In this document: positions 1-8,108 of the stretch, piece after piece
Layout of the letters: each line of letters begins with the position of its first letter
How positions within the stretch are numbered: position 1 is the stretch's first letter
Notes under the pieces: generated by a model
What the model was told of the DNA's origin: nothing
The model's database searches: none
What the model saw: only the letters and a program-made list of their open reading frames with translations
Made by a program: the position numbers and the translations under genes
Assembly (NCBI RefSeq): GCF_003943615.1
Contig: NZ_RJPZ01000002.1
Coordinates: forward strand, 1-64,000
Reading direction: 5' to 3'
From: Streptococcus australis
GTDB taxonomy: Bacteria > Bacillota > Bacilli > Lactobacillales > Streptococcaceae
Length of the DNA: 64,000 bases

Positions 1-947
1 TTAAAAAGTTTTGATAAAAATAATACTGAACTTGAATTTAAAAGTTCAAAATCAGACTTCATAGAACTATTGAAGAGCAGTAATTGTATATGGTTTTCAA
101 CTACCATAGATGAAGGCAAGATATTGAATTTTTCATAAATTATAGTCTCAATTATATATCGTACTACTCCATCACCATGGAAATAATCGATTAATGTTTG
201 TAATTCTTCAACTGAAAAACGTGAATTAAAATCCTCATCTTTTAATAAGACATCAAGTGGACGAGTTACAAATCCTAATACAACTCTCTCTTGCCATGTT
301 ATCACATTGTATTCATATTTTTTATAATTGTAAGAAAATGTAGTTGTATTAAAAGCTAATGATTTTAATACAGCAAGAAATTGCATTGAGCAAGTTGTAT
401 CCTCATGATTCAAATTAGAAGAAATAATTTCTTTTTCTCTATCAAAGTTTTTTATTGAAATACTTTCTAAATAATCGTAAATCAATTCTTTACGCTCAAT
501 AACTTCATCTAAATTATATGCTTGCCAAAAATTCTTAATAGAAAAAATCCCAAAATTAATTTCATCATTTAATTGATTTTTTAAACTCATTAATTTAGTG
601 ATATATAGTGCTACTGCTAATATTTTCCCAAAATTTGACTGGACTTTAATAGATAATTGTGACCATGTAATTAAATCTAATTTGAATCTAGAAATCGAAA
701 TAATATCTTTTAACAGAACAATATCCGTTTTCATTTCTTCATTTTCAATCTTTTGGATTTTAGAGAAATAATCAATTATTTTTGAAAAAGACACATACCT
801 GTTCTCAAAGTCTTCCCATGAATCAATATCATCGTTATCAAAATTATTTTCAAGATAATCTAAAAACCATTGGTAATCTCTGTCATTATTAAGTATTGAA
901 TCCATGAGTTTTACTTTTACTTCATGTTCAATATAATTTTTTTTCAT
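1..947 (-). CDS. Hypothetical protein, 3' end beyond window
   Basis: An uninterrupted frame of about 315 codons runs from ATG at 947 to the left edge with no stop, so the C-terminus is missing. The start is preceded by an AAGGAT ribosome-binding site. The protein is rich in Ile, Asn, Asp, Glu and Lys, shows no clear signal peptide or membrane segment, and contains no motif I recognise. The DNA is strikingly A+T-rich compared with the neighbouring hsdR gene, which points to a separate, foreign origin. It starts 51 bp after the hsdR stop on the same strand with no terminator between, so it is probably co-transcribed with hsdR. Genes inserted into type I restriction loci are often other defence genes, but nothing in this protein itself shows that role. 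Confidence 0.8.
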   Translation of the reverse strand, partial: MKKNYIEHEVKVKLMDSILNNDRDYQWFLDYLENNFDNDDIDSWEDFENRYVSFSKIIDYFSKIQKIENEEMKTDIVLLKDIISISRFKLDLITWSQLSIKVQSNFGKILAVALYITKLMSLKNQLNDEINFGIFSIKNFWQAYNLDEVIERKELIYDYLESISIKNFDREKEIISSNLNHEDTTCSMQFLAVLKSLAFNTTTFSYNYKKYEYNVITWQERVVLGFVTRPLDVLLKDEDFNSRFSVEELQTLIDYFHGDGVVRYIIETIIYEKFNILPSSMVVENHIQLLLFNSSMKSDFELLNSSSVLFLSKLF

Positions 948-998
948 GGATAATCCTTCATTTCAAATATTGTATTCATGTTTATAAAATTCGAATGG

Positions 999-3992
999 CT
1001 ACCTCCCAACCCTCAACGGTTCAATCACTTCTTCGATCAGTTGGGTATAGGCTTCTTTGATTTGTTTTTTGTAGCTGAGTGGGTTGAGGGCATCTGCTAC
1101 TTCTGCCTTGTAGTCTTTGTAGTGTTGGCTCTTGGTCAGCTGGCTTTCGCCGGCTTGTTTTTTGGCACCCTTGCGGTAGTGTTGGATATAGTAGCGCAGT
1201 TCGTCAACTCCGATATACCAGCGTTTAGCGAAGCTTACGATATGGCTATCGATGATGGATTCGATCATCTGGTCCAAGACTCCGGTGATGGATTGTCCTC
1301 GGTAGCGTTCGGGCTCTTCTTGGACTTGGGTCCAGAGGTTTTGGATGATCTCCGCTAGGCTTGGATTGGTCCGGTTCAGGCTCTCGATATAGCTATCAAC
1401 GGTTGCGATATCCTTGTCACTCAGGGTCTGCTCGTCATTCTCCTCCTGCTGGATCATACTCTGGATCAGCATCAGGATATAGGCATAGTTGATCTCATCG
1501 ACTTGGACAGACTCTAGCTCATAGTGGATATCCAGCTCGTCTTGGCTGTCGACTTCTGGATCCCTGCTCTTGATCTCCGCCAGGATATTTTGATAGAGGC
1601 CCAGATAGGCTTCGAGCTGGCTATCGCTAAGGCCCGTTTCCCGATAGATCTTTTCCTTATCATACTCCGAGTAGACGCGGATCGAGGCTTGGTACTTGTC
1701 AAAGACCTGATAGGCTTTTGCGACCTTACGGAGCTGGGCTGTTGGAGCCTGCTCGAGGGCGACTCCCTCTTCTTCGAAGTCTGTGACTTGGCCTTTAAAC
1801 TCTGCCCAGGCTTTTAAGAAGTTGCGCTTCTCTTCTTCCCAGCTGGGTGCTAAGACCTCATTTTCTCCTCCATTGGAGTAGAGCTTGAGGGCATTGTCGA
1901 CGGCTTCCTTAAAGGCTTGAGGGCGCTGGAAGGTGATAATATGGCCAAAATGCTTCTTGTCATCAAAGATCCGATTGGTCCGGCTAAAGGCCTGGATCAA
2001 GTCCTGTGGGCGCATGGGCTTGCGATCGATAAAGAGGGTAGAAAGACAAGGGGCATCAAAGCCTGTCAAGAGACGGTCGACCACGATGACCAGGTCCAAC
2101 TGCTCATTGCGGTAGAGGTACTTGTCCTGCTTTCTGGCCAGGCGATTATTGACATCGCTATTAAAGCCCCGCAGATCCGCTAGGCTAAAATGCGTACCAA
2201 ACTCTTGGTTGTAGTCCTCAATGACCTGCTTCATGTGGTCTTGGTAGCCGATAGATTCTTCCTCATTTTCAGACACCGAGTAGGTGATGGTAAACTTTGG
2301 AAAATCTGGTAGGTATTGTTTGACCCGCTCGGAAACCTTGACCCGCTCCTTGCCAGCGAGGATGCTCTTGAGCAGATTATAGTAAGCCTGTGCTCGTGGG
2401 ATAGACTTGACTGTCAAGATAGCTTCATAGCTCTTTCCAACCCCTTTAGGGATATTGAGCTGTTGCTGGCTCTTATTAAGGATGGCATCGAGGACCTCTA
2501 GCATGTGCTCCTTGTCCTCATAGGCTTGGTCTGGAATCTCTTCTTCTAGGAGATCGGAGATGATGGTATTGCGGTAGTCGACCTTAAAGCCCAGAACTGC
2601 TCCATCATGGATGGCTTCCTTGACCGTGTATTCATGCAGGCGGTCGCCATACTGTTGGTGGGTAGTCTGAGCCAGGTCTCCCACTTGTTTGCGTTTGTTT
2701 TCCTTAAAGATCGGAGTCCCTGTAAAACCATACCAGAGAGAGTTCTTGAAGTAGGCCTTGATCTCCTTTTGCGTCTGTGGAGTGACTGCTCGGTGGCACT
2801 CATCCACGACAAAGGCCACGCGCAAGTCCTTGATCTTCCCAGCATCCCGCTGGTACTTCCCTTCTTCGAACTTACGCATCATGGTCGTAATTTTCTGTAT
2901 AGTCGTGACTACCACGCGCTTGTCATTGCCCCCTAGGCGTTTGACCAGCTCATGGGTATTGTCCGTCTCGTCGATGTCGATGACATCATTGGCCGCATAA
3001 GAGAGAAAGGACGAGGTCGTCTGCTGGTCTAGGTCTCTGCGGTCGACGACAAAGATGGTCTTTTGGATCGCTGGGATCTGCAAGAGATTGCGCGCCACCT
3101 TGTAAGAGGTCAGGGTCTTACCTGAACCGGTCGTATGCCAGATATAGCCTGACTCTTGGCGGCGAGAGGCTTCCTGCACGGCCTCGATGGCATGGATCTG
3201 GTAGGGACGCAGGAGTATGAGGGCTTTCTTGATATCGTCGATGACTGAGTACTGCATGACCATCTGATGGGCCCGGGGGATGGAGAGGACCTCATGAGCA
3301 AAGCTGTTGAGATCGATCATAGGTTGGTTATCCTTGTCCACCCACTTGGTCAGGAATTGTTTGTTTAGCTTGCTTTCACGGGCTGCAGCGATATAGCGTG
3401 TGTCGACTTTATTGGTCACGACAAACATCTGCAAGCTGGAGTAAATGCCCCGGAACTTGCCTTCACGGTCGTACTTTTTGATCTGATGAAAGGCATCTAA
3501 AAAGGCCACTCGGGGACTCTTGAGTTCGATATGGATGAGGGGCAGACCATTGATCAGAAGGGTCGTATCTAGCCGTCGATCCTGGTCTAGTGGATAGGCC
3601 TTGTCACGTTCGACTTGGTTGACCACTTCATAGCTCGACTTCCCAGCTGCGATATTGTCCCTCCAGATGACCGCCAGACGGATAGTCCCTAGACTGGCAT
3701 CTTCACGCTGGACCTCTACCTTGGCGATCCCATTTTCACCCGCTAGCCACTTGGCCGCTTCATAGTAGCTGACAAAGTTGAGCTGGTTTTTGATCTGGCG
3801 CTTTTCTTGGTCGGTCAAGGGATGGTCTGCCAGCAAGGCGACATTGTTTTGCGCGAGCTTGTCAAAGAAATTGTCCCATAACTGCTCTTCATTCTTGAGA
3901 TCCTGGCGATAAGTCCATTGACTCTCTCCTGATGTCAACTGCTGGATCAACTGTCTTTCAATATCAAGTTCTGGAGTTGCTACTGCCTTCAT
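999..3992 (-). CDS. hsdR: Type I restriction enzyme R subunit HsdR
   Basis: Motor and nuclease subunit of a type I restriction-modification complex: it translocates and cleaves DNA lacking the host methylation. The 997-residue protein has the usual length. The N-terminal nuclease carries a PD-(D/E)xK pattern (Asp near 142, then ELK near 156-158). The helicase part has Walker A GSGKT near 289-293, a DECH box near 397-400, and FTGTP further on. I place the start at 3992, where ATG follows AGGAAAAGGATAG; a longer frame reaches 4088 but lacks a ribosome-binding site. No hsdM or hsdS is in the window, so the methylase and specificity genes must lie to the left or be absent. The gene is visibly richer in G+C than the flanking accessory genes. 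Confidence 0.93.
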   Translation of the reverse strand: MKAVATPELDIERQLIQQLTSGESQWTYRQDLKNEEQLWDNFFDKLAQNNVALLADHPLTDQEKRQIKNQLNFVSYYEAAKWLAGENGIAKVEVQREDASLGTIRLAVIWRDNIAAGKSSYEVVNQVERDKAYPLDQDRRLDTTLLINGLPLIHIELKSPRVAFLDAFHQIKKYDREGKFRGIYSSLQMFVVTNKVDTRYIAAARESKLNKQFLTKWVDKDNQPMIDLNSFAHEVLSIPRAHQMVMQYSVIDDIKKALILLRPYQIHAIEAVQEASRRQESGYIWHTTGSGKTLTSYKVARNLLQIPAIQKTIFVVDRRDLDQQTTSSFLSYAANDVIDIDETDNTHELVKRLGGNDKRVVVTTIQKITTMMRKFEEGKYQRDAGKIKDLRVAFVVDECHRAVTPQTQKEIKAYFKNSLWYGFTGTPIFKENKRKQVGDLAQTTHQQYGDRLHEYTVKEAIHDGAVLGFKVDYRNTIISDLLEEEIPDQAYEDKEHMLEVLDAILNKSQQQLNIPKGVGKSYEAILTVKSIPRAQAYYNLLKSILAGKERVKVSERVKQYLPDFPKFTITYSVSENEEESIGYQDHMKQVIEDYNQEFGTHFSLADLRGFNSDVNNRLARKQDKYLYRNEQLDLVIVVDRLLTGFDAPCLSTLFIDRKPMRPQDLIQAFSRTNRIFDDKKHFGHIITFQRPQAFKEAVDNALKLYSNGGENEVLAPSWEEEKRNFLKAWAEFKGQVTDFEEEGVALEQAPTAQLRKVAKAYQVFDKYQASIRVYSEYDKEKIYRETGLSDSQLEAYLGLYQNILAEIKSRDPEVDSQDELDIHYELESVQVDEINYAYILMLIQSMIQQEENDEQTLSDKDIATVDSYIESLNRTNPSLAEIIQNLWTQVQEEPERYRGQSITGVLDQMIESIIDSHIVSFAKRWYIGVDELRYYIQHYRKGAKKQAGESQLTKSQHYKDYKAEVADALNPLSYKKQIKEAYTQLIEEVIEPLRVGR

Positions 3993-4086
3993 CCGTCTAT
4001 CCTTTTCCTGTTCATAATCTCCTATTATTATAGCATGTTTAAGAAAGAAATTAACGCTTTCAAAGCATTTTGTTGGTTTTTCGCGC

Positions 4087-4107
4087 AAAAAAACAGGCCT
4101 AAGCCTG
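4087..4107 (-). terminator. Terminator after the small-gene cluster
   Basis: Minus-strand stem CAGGC/GCCTG with a TTAG loop followed by seven T. It separates the small genes at 4.1-4.7 kb from hsdR. Confidence 0.7.
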
Positions 4108-4127
4108 CTCTGTTTCTTATCCTGTTT

Positions 4128-4229
4128 CTACAAAATTTTATTGCTTATAAATAAGCAGAGAAAATACAAAGGGTAACTAAATGGGATTAAATCGATGAGT
4201 TCAGTAAGCAAGTAAATTGCACCTGTCAT
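4128..4229 (-). CDS. Possible 33-residue hydrophobic peptide
   Basis: A 33-codon frame starting 15 bp after the stop of the 75-residue gene and ending just before the terminator. The product would be mostly hydrophobic (a stretch beginning AIYLLTELIDLIPF), so it could be a membrane peptide or the remnant of a larger membrane protein. There is no good ribosome-binding site, and this may be chance. Confidence 0.22.
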   Translation of the reverse strand: MTGAIYLLTELIDLIPFSYPLYFLCLFISNKIL

Positions 4230-4243
4230 AGCTGCTTTTTATT

Positions 4244-4471
4244 TTAATAATACTGCACTTCAATTCCATCCATAATATTTATTAAAGTATTATCGCCAAT
4301 TTTTAATGAAATCAGTTCATTTAATGATGATAGCTGATATTCCTTGTCTCCAATAACCACTACAATATCATGAATAGAATTAGGAAAAATCCCACAAGCT
4401 TGACCATTATAATCAAAAGAGGCGTCCCAGCCGTTATCATATAAGGCTTGTAAATCATCTAATATTGCCAT
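4244..4471 (-). CDS. Small hypothetical protein, 75 residues
   Basis: Acidic 75-residue protein with no signal peptide or membrane segment. Alternating hydrophobic stretches (DIVVVIGDKEYQLSSL) suggest a small beta-rich fold. An AAGGAT ribosome-binding site sits a few bases before the ATG. It follows the Sm-like gene at 4529-4744 on the same strand with a gap of about 57 bp, so the two probably form one transcript ending at 4087-4107. Small acidic proteins in such accessory spots are sometimes orphan immunity proteins of toxin systems, but there is no toxin gene here and I do not recognise the family. Confidence 0.6.
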   Translation of the reverse strand: MAILDDLQALYDNGWDASFDYNGQACGIFPNSIHDIVVVIGDKEYQLSSLNELISLKIGDNTLINIMDGIEVQYY

Positions 4472-4528
4472 AAAAAATCCTTTTCCATAGTGTTTTGATA
4501 GGTGAAAGCGCCTGGATTGTTCTATGCG

Positions 4529-4744
4529 CTACGGGATTGCTTTAATCGAGATAATCTCACTCTCAAGGAGAGAAATCTCAGTTGGTTCATCAGGACTAGG
4601 ATTGTCAATGAGGATAGTGATTTCATCTTGCTCATCATTGTCCATTTCGTCAATAAAATCTTTGACAAAACCTTCTATGACTTTACCATCACTAGTTACA
4701 ACCTGAACTCTTGAGCGTAGGTAGTTCCAAAGTTGTTCACTCAT
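4529..4744 (-). CDS. Small acidic protein with Sm-like pattern, 71 residues
   Basis: The first half reads like an Sm/LSM-type beta barrel strand pattern (RVQVVTSDGKVIEGFVKDF), followed by a very acidic segment (DEMDNDEQDEITI). The similarity is by eye and is not proof of RNA binding. I chose ATG at 4744 because GAGAGGG lies just upstream; an in-frame extension to 4795 has no ribosome-binding site and would run through the leader hairpins. A promoter and a paired leader RNA lie upstream. It is likely the first gene of a small operon with the 75-residue gene. Function unknown. Confidence 0.65.
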   Translation of the reverse strand: MSEQLWNYLRSRVQVVTSDGKVIEGFVKDFIDEMDNDEQDEITILIDNPSPDEPTEISLLESEIISIKAIP

Positions 4745-4778
4745 TCTTAGCCCTCTCTCAGTTGCTAAAACTCTAAAA

Positions 4779-4893
4779 GAGGCATACAGCCTCAATAGGA
4801 AATGGCGGGACGGACATTCCCCGCCTCTCAGATACCCTTTCAGGTGCGTGTGCGTCCGATACTTTTCTGCTTCATTTCCTCAGTAATATTATA
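4779..4893 (-). promoter_or_regulatory. Extended -10 promoter and structured leader RNA
   Basis: An extended -10 (TG-A-TATAAT, hexamer at 4888-4893) predicts a start near 4881, giving a leader of about 137 nt. Its 5' end (CATTTCCT on the plus strand, 4873-4880) is an exact 8-bp complement of 4797-4804 (AGGAAATG). Inside lie GGCGGG/CCCGCC arms (4804-4809 with 4820-4825) that compete with a second pairing (GGACG at 4808-4812 with CGTCC at 4853-4857). A GAGGC/GCCTC hairpin (4779-4793) with a short U-run follows before the ribosome-binding site. The layout resembles a cis-regulatory RNA; I do not match it to a known riboswitch class. Confidence 0.5.
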
Positions 4894-4983
4894 TCAAATG
4901 ATTACAAAAAAGCACCTAATGGTTCTATTTTATATAGCTATTTCTTAACTCTAATTTCTTGATAACCTCCATGCTCCATGGCA

Positions 4984-5015
4984 AAATAAAAAACCTGATG
5001 GACTCCCATAGGTTT
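4984..5015 (-). terminator. Terminator of the DUF1722-glycosylase pair
   Basis: Minus-strand stem AAACCT-ATGG/CCAT-AGGTTT with one bulged base and a four-base loop, followed by a T-rich tract. Confidence 0.65.
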
Positions 5016-5050
5016 ATAGTGGTTTATAGTGGTTTATAGTGGTTTATAGC
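5011..5050. repeat. Four tandem copies of a 10-bp unit
   Basis: GGTTTATAGT is repeated three times exactly, plus a fourth copy differing in the last base. The array lies between two minus-strand terminators downstream of the pyrimidine-dimer glycosylase gene, and its first bases form part of the terminator stem at 5010-5015. Confidence 0.9.
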
Positions 5051-5070
5051 AATTTATTGCGAATTAGCTC

Positions 5071-5096
5071 AAAAAAACGAAGCTGGTCTGGTTCGT
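5071..5096 (-). terminator. Terminator directly after the glycosylase gene
   Basis: Stem ACGAA/TTCGT (5077-5081 with 5092-5096) followed on the minus strand by seven T; it lies just past the glycosylase stop. Confidence 0.55.
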
Positions 5097-5102
5097 CTTT
5101 TC

Positions 5103-5468
5103 TTAGTCTAATTGAATCCCTTTTTCTGCTAGGTTATCTAGGCATTCTTGGAGGTAAGTAGCCTGGTGCTCGGGATAGATGGGGGTGCTCAAAGCTTCCT
5201 TTTCCAATTCTGGATAGGCTGGGCAGGTCTTGCCTCGGTAGGTCGACTCCCACCACTCTGGACTGACCTTGTAGCCACGGGCGGTCATCTCCTCCATGAT
5301 CAGGCGATGATAAGCATAGAGGCGATAAGGCAAGTAATCAAAGACATAGTTGACCGTCGCGTGCTTCTTGCCCCAGCCATTTCCTCGAAGGGCGCAGCAT
5401 TCTCGGTGTTGGCCCAGGAGCTGGGGGCGTGGGAGTTTGGGAATCAAGTCTTGGTGCCAAAGTCTCAT
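5103..5468 (-). CDS. Pyrimidine-dimer DNA glycosylase (endonuclease V type)
   Basis: The N-terminus (MRLWHQDLIPKLPR, then LLGQHRECCALRGNGWGKKH) is the pattern of the T4 endonuclease V-like pyrimidine-dimer glycosylase family, which starts base-excision repair of UV-induced dimers by cutting the glycosyl bond and nicking the backbone. The length of 121 residues fits the short bacterial version. The ATG at 5468 directly abuts the TAG of the upstream DUF1722 gene, so the two are translationally coupled. The pair is G+C-rich relative to the surrounding intergenic DNA and is followed by two terminators. Assignment to the family is good; activity is inferred. Confidence 0.85.
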   Translation of the reverse strand: MRLWHQDLIPKLPRPQLLGQHRECCALRGNGWGKKHATVNYVFDYLPYRLYAYHRLIMEEMTARGYKVSPEWWESTYRGKTCPAYPELEKEALSTPIYPEHQATYLQECLDNLAEKGIQLD

Positions 5469-5846
5469 CTATTGGCCTCCTAGTAGCGTCGAATCTTGTA
5501 AATAGCGATTAGGGTAGCGCTCAAGGAGATTTTGGATCCCCTTGATAAGGTCCTCTTGGCTAGCTTGGCCATGCTGGTACTTCTCAAGTAACAACATGAA
5601 GTCCGCCTTTTCCTCTGCAGTCGCCTGCTTTTTGAAATAGCCCCAGATATGCTGGAAGGCATTGGAGACCTGGCCACGATTTTCCGGTAAAGCCAGCGCT
5701 TGCTGGATCAAGCCCTCAACCTGGCTGACCTCTACCTGGTCTTGCTTGAGGTATTCTCGGATCTCCTTGTAGATATTACTGGAACGACTCAGTACCAGAT
5801 ATTTATTTTTCGCCCATAGGACTTGGCAGTGATGTTTTTGATCCAC
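5469..5846 (-). CDS. YbgA-family protein (DUF1722)
   Basis: The 125-residue protein has the family pattern LWAKNKYLVLSRS near residue 10 and a C-terminal LLERYP segment, matching DUF1722/YbgA. The biochemical function of the family is not known to me. In E. coli, ybgA sits directly upstream of the photolyase gene phr; here it sits directly upstream of, and abuts, a pyrimidine-dimer glycosylase. The shared partner type suggests a role in handling UV damage, but that is inference from context. The repeat element at 5918-6093 lies just upstream of the gene, so its promoter must be within about 70 bp or read through the repeat. Confidence 0.8.
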   Translation of the reverse strand: MDQKHHCQVLWAKNKYLVLSRSSNIYKEIREYLKQDQVEVSQVEGLIQQALALPENRGQVSNAFQHIWGYFKKQATAEEKADFMLLLEKYQHGQASQEDLIKGIQNLLERYPNRYLQDSTLLGGQ

Positions 5847-5917
5847 TCTTGTCTCCTTTAGTTCTTCTCTATGAATAGTCCTCCCATTATACCATGGAAA
5901 TGAGTGAAGTCATAAAA

Positions 5918-6093
5918 AGAGAGTGGGACAGAAATCGGTAATTCGTTAGAATTCGATTTCGTCGTCCCACATCCGTACAGTTGAGTAGGGCTGTAAAAGC
6001 TGATGAAATCAGCGTAGTAGAGCCCACTCAACCACTGCGTCTTGTTCGACAATCCAAAAACAATTGAGAGGCTAGGACTTTTGTCCCAGCCTC
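5918..6093 (+). repeat. Intergenic three-hairpin repeat, copy A
   Basis: About 176 bp. The left end (AGAGAGTGGGACAGAAATC) and the inverted right end (GAGGCTGGGACAAAAGTC) are imperfect terminal inverted repeats. Three nested stem-loops follow: GTGGGAC/GTCCCAC with AAATCG/CGATTT inside; TTGAGT/ACTCAA with GCTGAT/ATCAGC inside; and GAGGCT-GGAC/GTCC-AGCCTC with a TTTT loop. The same unit occurs at 11376, 29862, 41845 and 63423. This copy is the most diverged in its centre. Small frames crossing it are not supported as genes. Confidence 0.92.
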
Positions 6094-6099
6094 ACACGG

Positions 6100-6151
6100 A
6101 ATTATTGAGACTCTAGGCTCAATAATTAGTCGTGGAACTTCTTCGAAGTTC
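6100..6151. other. Two perfect inverted repeats beside repeat copy A
   Basis: AATTATTGAG (6100-6109) pairs exactly with 6118-6127, and GAACTTC (6135-6141) pairs with GAAGTTC (6145-6151) across three bases. With repeat copy A and the terminator at 6206-6236 they fill most of the 393-bp gap between the DUF1722 and exporter genes. No coding sequence is supported there. Confidence 0.7.
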
Positions 6152-6205
6152 GCTGACGTCCGATCTCACCTAAGGAAAGTTTCAAAGACAACATTATCCA
6201 TAAGC

Positions 6206-6236
6206 AAAAAGCCTGAGCCAACGCTCAGACTTTTTT
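6206..6236 (-). terminator. Terminator of the ABC exporter operon
   Basis: Minus-strand stem GTCTGAGC/GCTCAGGC with a four-base loop and TTTTT, directly after the exporter stop codon. Confidence 0.85.
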
Positions 6237-6239
6237 GTG

Positions 6240-8108
6240 TTAATCAATTTCGAGACCACCAGTATAGAGGCGGTAATAAGTCCCGCGTTCTGCCATCAAG
6301 GAAGCGTGGTCGCCCCGCTCGATGATGCGTCCCTTGTCCATGACCATGATCACGTCCGAGTTGACGATGGTAGAGAGACGGTGGGCGATGACAAAGACGG
6401 TCCGTCCGGCCATCAGACGATCCATCCCCTCTTGGACCATCTTCTCTGTCCGTGAGTCGATCGAGGAGGTTGCTTCATCAAGGATCAAGACCGGCGCATT
6501 GGCCAAGGCAGCACGCGCAATAGCAATCAGCTGACGTTGACCATTGGATAGACCGGCTCCATCATCGTTCAAGACAGTATCGTAGCCTTGGTCCAAATGT
6601 TTGACAAAGGAATCCACATTGGCAATGCGAGCTGCTTCCAGGATTTCCTCTCGGGTCGCATCTGATCGACCATAGGCGATATTTTCTGCGATGGTTCCAG
6701 TGAAGAGGTGGGTATCCTGCAAGACAATCCCTAGCGAACGACGGAGCGAAGCCTTCTCGATCAGCTTCACATCGATACCATCATAGGTGATAGATCCAGA
6801 TTGGATATCGTAGAAACGGTTGATCAAGTTGGTAATGGTGGTCTTCCCTGCTCCTGTCGCGCCGACAAAGGCCACCTTTTGCCCCTTGTCCGCGTAGAGG
6901 TTGATATCGTAGAGGATTTGGTTCTTATCATTGTAAGAGAAGTCTACATTGTTAAAGACGACATTTCCGACCAGCTTGACCAGTTCATAGTCTCCATTTT
7001 CCCGCGGGTGTTTCCAAGCCCAGAGGTTGGTCTTCTTATCAGTGATGACCATGCGACCATCGACCTCTTCATAGTTGACCAAGGTCACTTTCCCTTCATC
7101 CACTTCGACTTCTTCATCCAAGAGATCAAAGATCCGATCTGCCCCAGCTAGAGCCATGAGGACAAAGTTCAACTGTTGCGATACTTGAGTGATAGGCCCG
7201 TTGAAGGAACGGTTAAGCTGGAGAAAGGCCATGAGGCCACCAATGGTGAGGCCACTGATCCCATTCAAGGCGAAGATCCCTCCGACCAATGAGGTCAAGA
7301 CGAAGGAGACATTTCCCAGGTTCCCCAAAATCGGCATCAGGACATTGGCATAGCGGTTGGCTTGGTAGGATGATTCAAAGAGTTTGTCATTGATCCGCTC
7401 AAAGGCTTCAATGCTTTCCTCTTCATGGACGAAAGCCTTGACCACCTTTTGACCAGCCATCATCTCTTCGATAAAACCATTTTCAATCCCTAGGTTCTTT
7501 TGCTGATCGGCGAAATAACGACCCGACTTACCAGAGATATCCTTGATGACATAGGCCATGACGCCGACCATCGAAAGAACGAGAAGGAAAAGAAGAGGGC
7601 TAATCATGATCATGCTGAATGCTACACCGATGATCGTGATGGCAGATTGTAAGAGCTGCGGGATAGATTGCTCGATCGCTTGGCGAAGAGCGTCGATGTC
7701 ATTGGTATAGATAGACATGATATCCCCGTGCTGGTGGGTATCAAAGTACTTCACAGGGAGCTTCTGCATACGGGCAAAGAGCTGGTTCCGCAGAGAGCGC
7801 AATGTATCCTGAGATACTGTCGCCATAATGAGGGAGAACCCATAGTTGGCCAAAACTCCCAAAATACCGACTACTGCCAGCATCATCAAGAAGCTGAGGA
7901 GAGGACCAAAGTCCTTGCTACCACTATCTAACATAGGTTGGATGTATTGGTCCACCAAGGCCCGGATAGAGGAGGTAATATAGACCGTAGAGAGGGAGGC
8001 TGCCACAATGAGGATAGCCGCTAGTAGGAGAACAAACTTATATTGTTTCCACATATAGTCTAGCAAGCGCACGAGCGAGCCCCAGCCAGCTTTTTTCTTA
8101 TTCTGCAT
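6240..8108 (-). CDS. ABC exporter half-transporter, BmrD/LmrD-like
   Basis: A 622-residue fusion of a six-helix membrane domain and an ATPase domain, forming a heterodimer with the upstream gene product; such pairs export drugs or lipophilic compounds from the cytoplasmic membrane. The ATPase has a normal Walker A (GATGAGKT) and an intact LILDEATSS with the catalytic glutamate, but its signature is LSNGQ rather than LSGGQ. That is the known asymmetric pattern of the D-type partner. I chose ATG at 8108, preceded by GGAGG, over a longer frame to 8174 that would overlap the upstream gene heavily; the chosen start overlaps it by 11 bp. Substrate is not visible. Confidence 0.9.
   Translation of the reverse strand: MQNKKKAGWGSLVRLLDYMWKQYKFVLLLAAILIVAASLSTVYITSSIRALVDQYIQPMLDSGSKDFGPLLSFLMMLAVVGILGVLANYGFSLIMATVSQDTLRSLRNQLFARMQKLPVKYFDTHQHGDIMSIYTNDIDALRQAIEQSIPQLLQSAITIIGVAFSMIMISPLLFLLVLSMVGVMAYVIKDISGKSGRYFADQQKNLGIENGFIEEMMAGQKVVKAFVHEEESIEAFERINDKLFESSYQANRYANVLMPILGNLGNVSFVLTSLVGGIFALNGISGLTIGGLMAFLQLNRSFNGPITQVSQQLNFVLMALAGADRIFDLLDEEVEVDEGKVTLVNYEEVDGRMVITDKKTNLWAWKHPRENGDYELVKLVGNVVFNNVDFSYNDKNQILYDINLYADKGQKVAFVGATGAGKTTITNLINRFYDIQSGSITYDGIDVKLIEKASLRRSLGIVLQDTHLFTGTIAENIAYGRSDATREEILEAARIANVDSFVKHLDQGYDTVLNDDGAGLSNGQRQLIAIARAALANAPVLILDEATSSIDSRTEKMVQEGMDRLMAGRTVFVIAHRLSTIVNSDVIMVMDKGRIIERGDHASLMAERGTYYRLYTGGLEID

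Noticed and set aside
978-1358. 126-codon plus-strand frame over the end of hsdR
   Set aside because: It lies wholly antisense to a gene with clear restriction-enzyme motifs; no ribosome-binding site or recognised family.
4804-4860. Glycine, TPP or PyrR-binding RNA upstream of the 71-codon gene
   Set aside because: Short strings such as CTGAGAGG resemble parts of these motifs, but the remaining conserved blocks are absent, so none can be claimed.
5011-5050. CRISPR array
   Set aside because: The units are only 10 bp and directly adjacent, with no spacers and no cas genes.
5858-6052. Small frame crossing repeat copy A (and similar ones at 11359-11583 and 29748-30017)
   Set aside because: The frame is open in several copies because the sequence is repeated, has no ribosome-binding site, and is explained better by the stem-loop repeat than by a protein.
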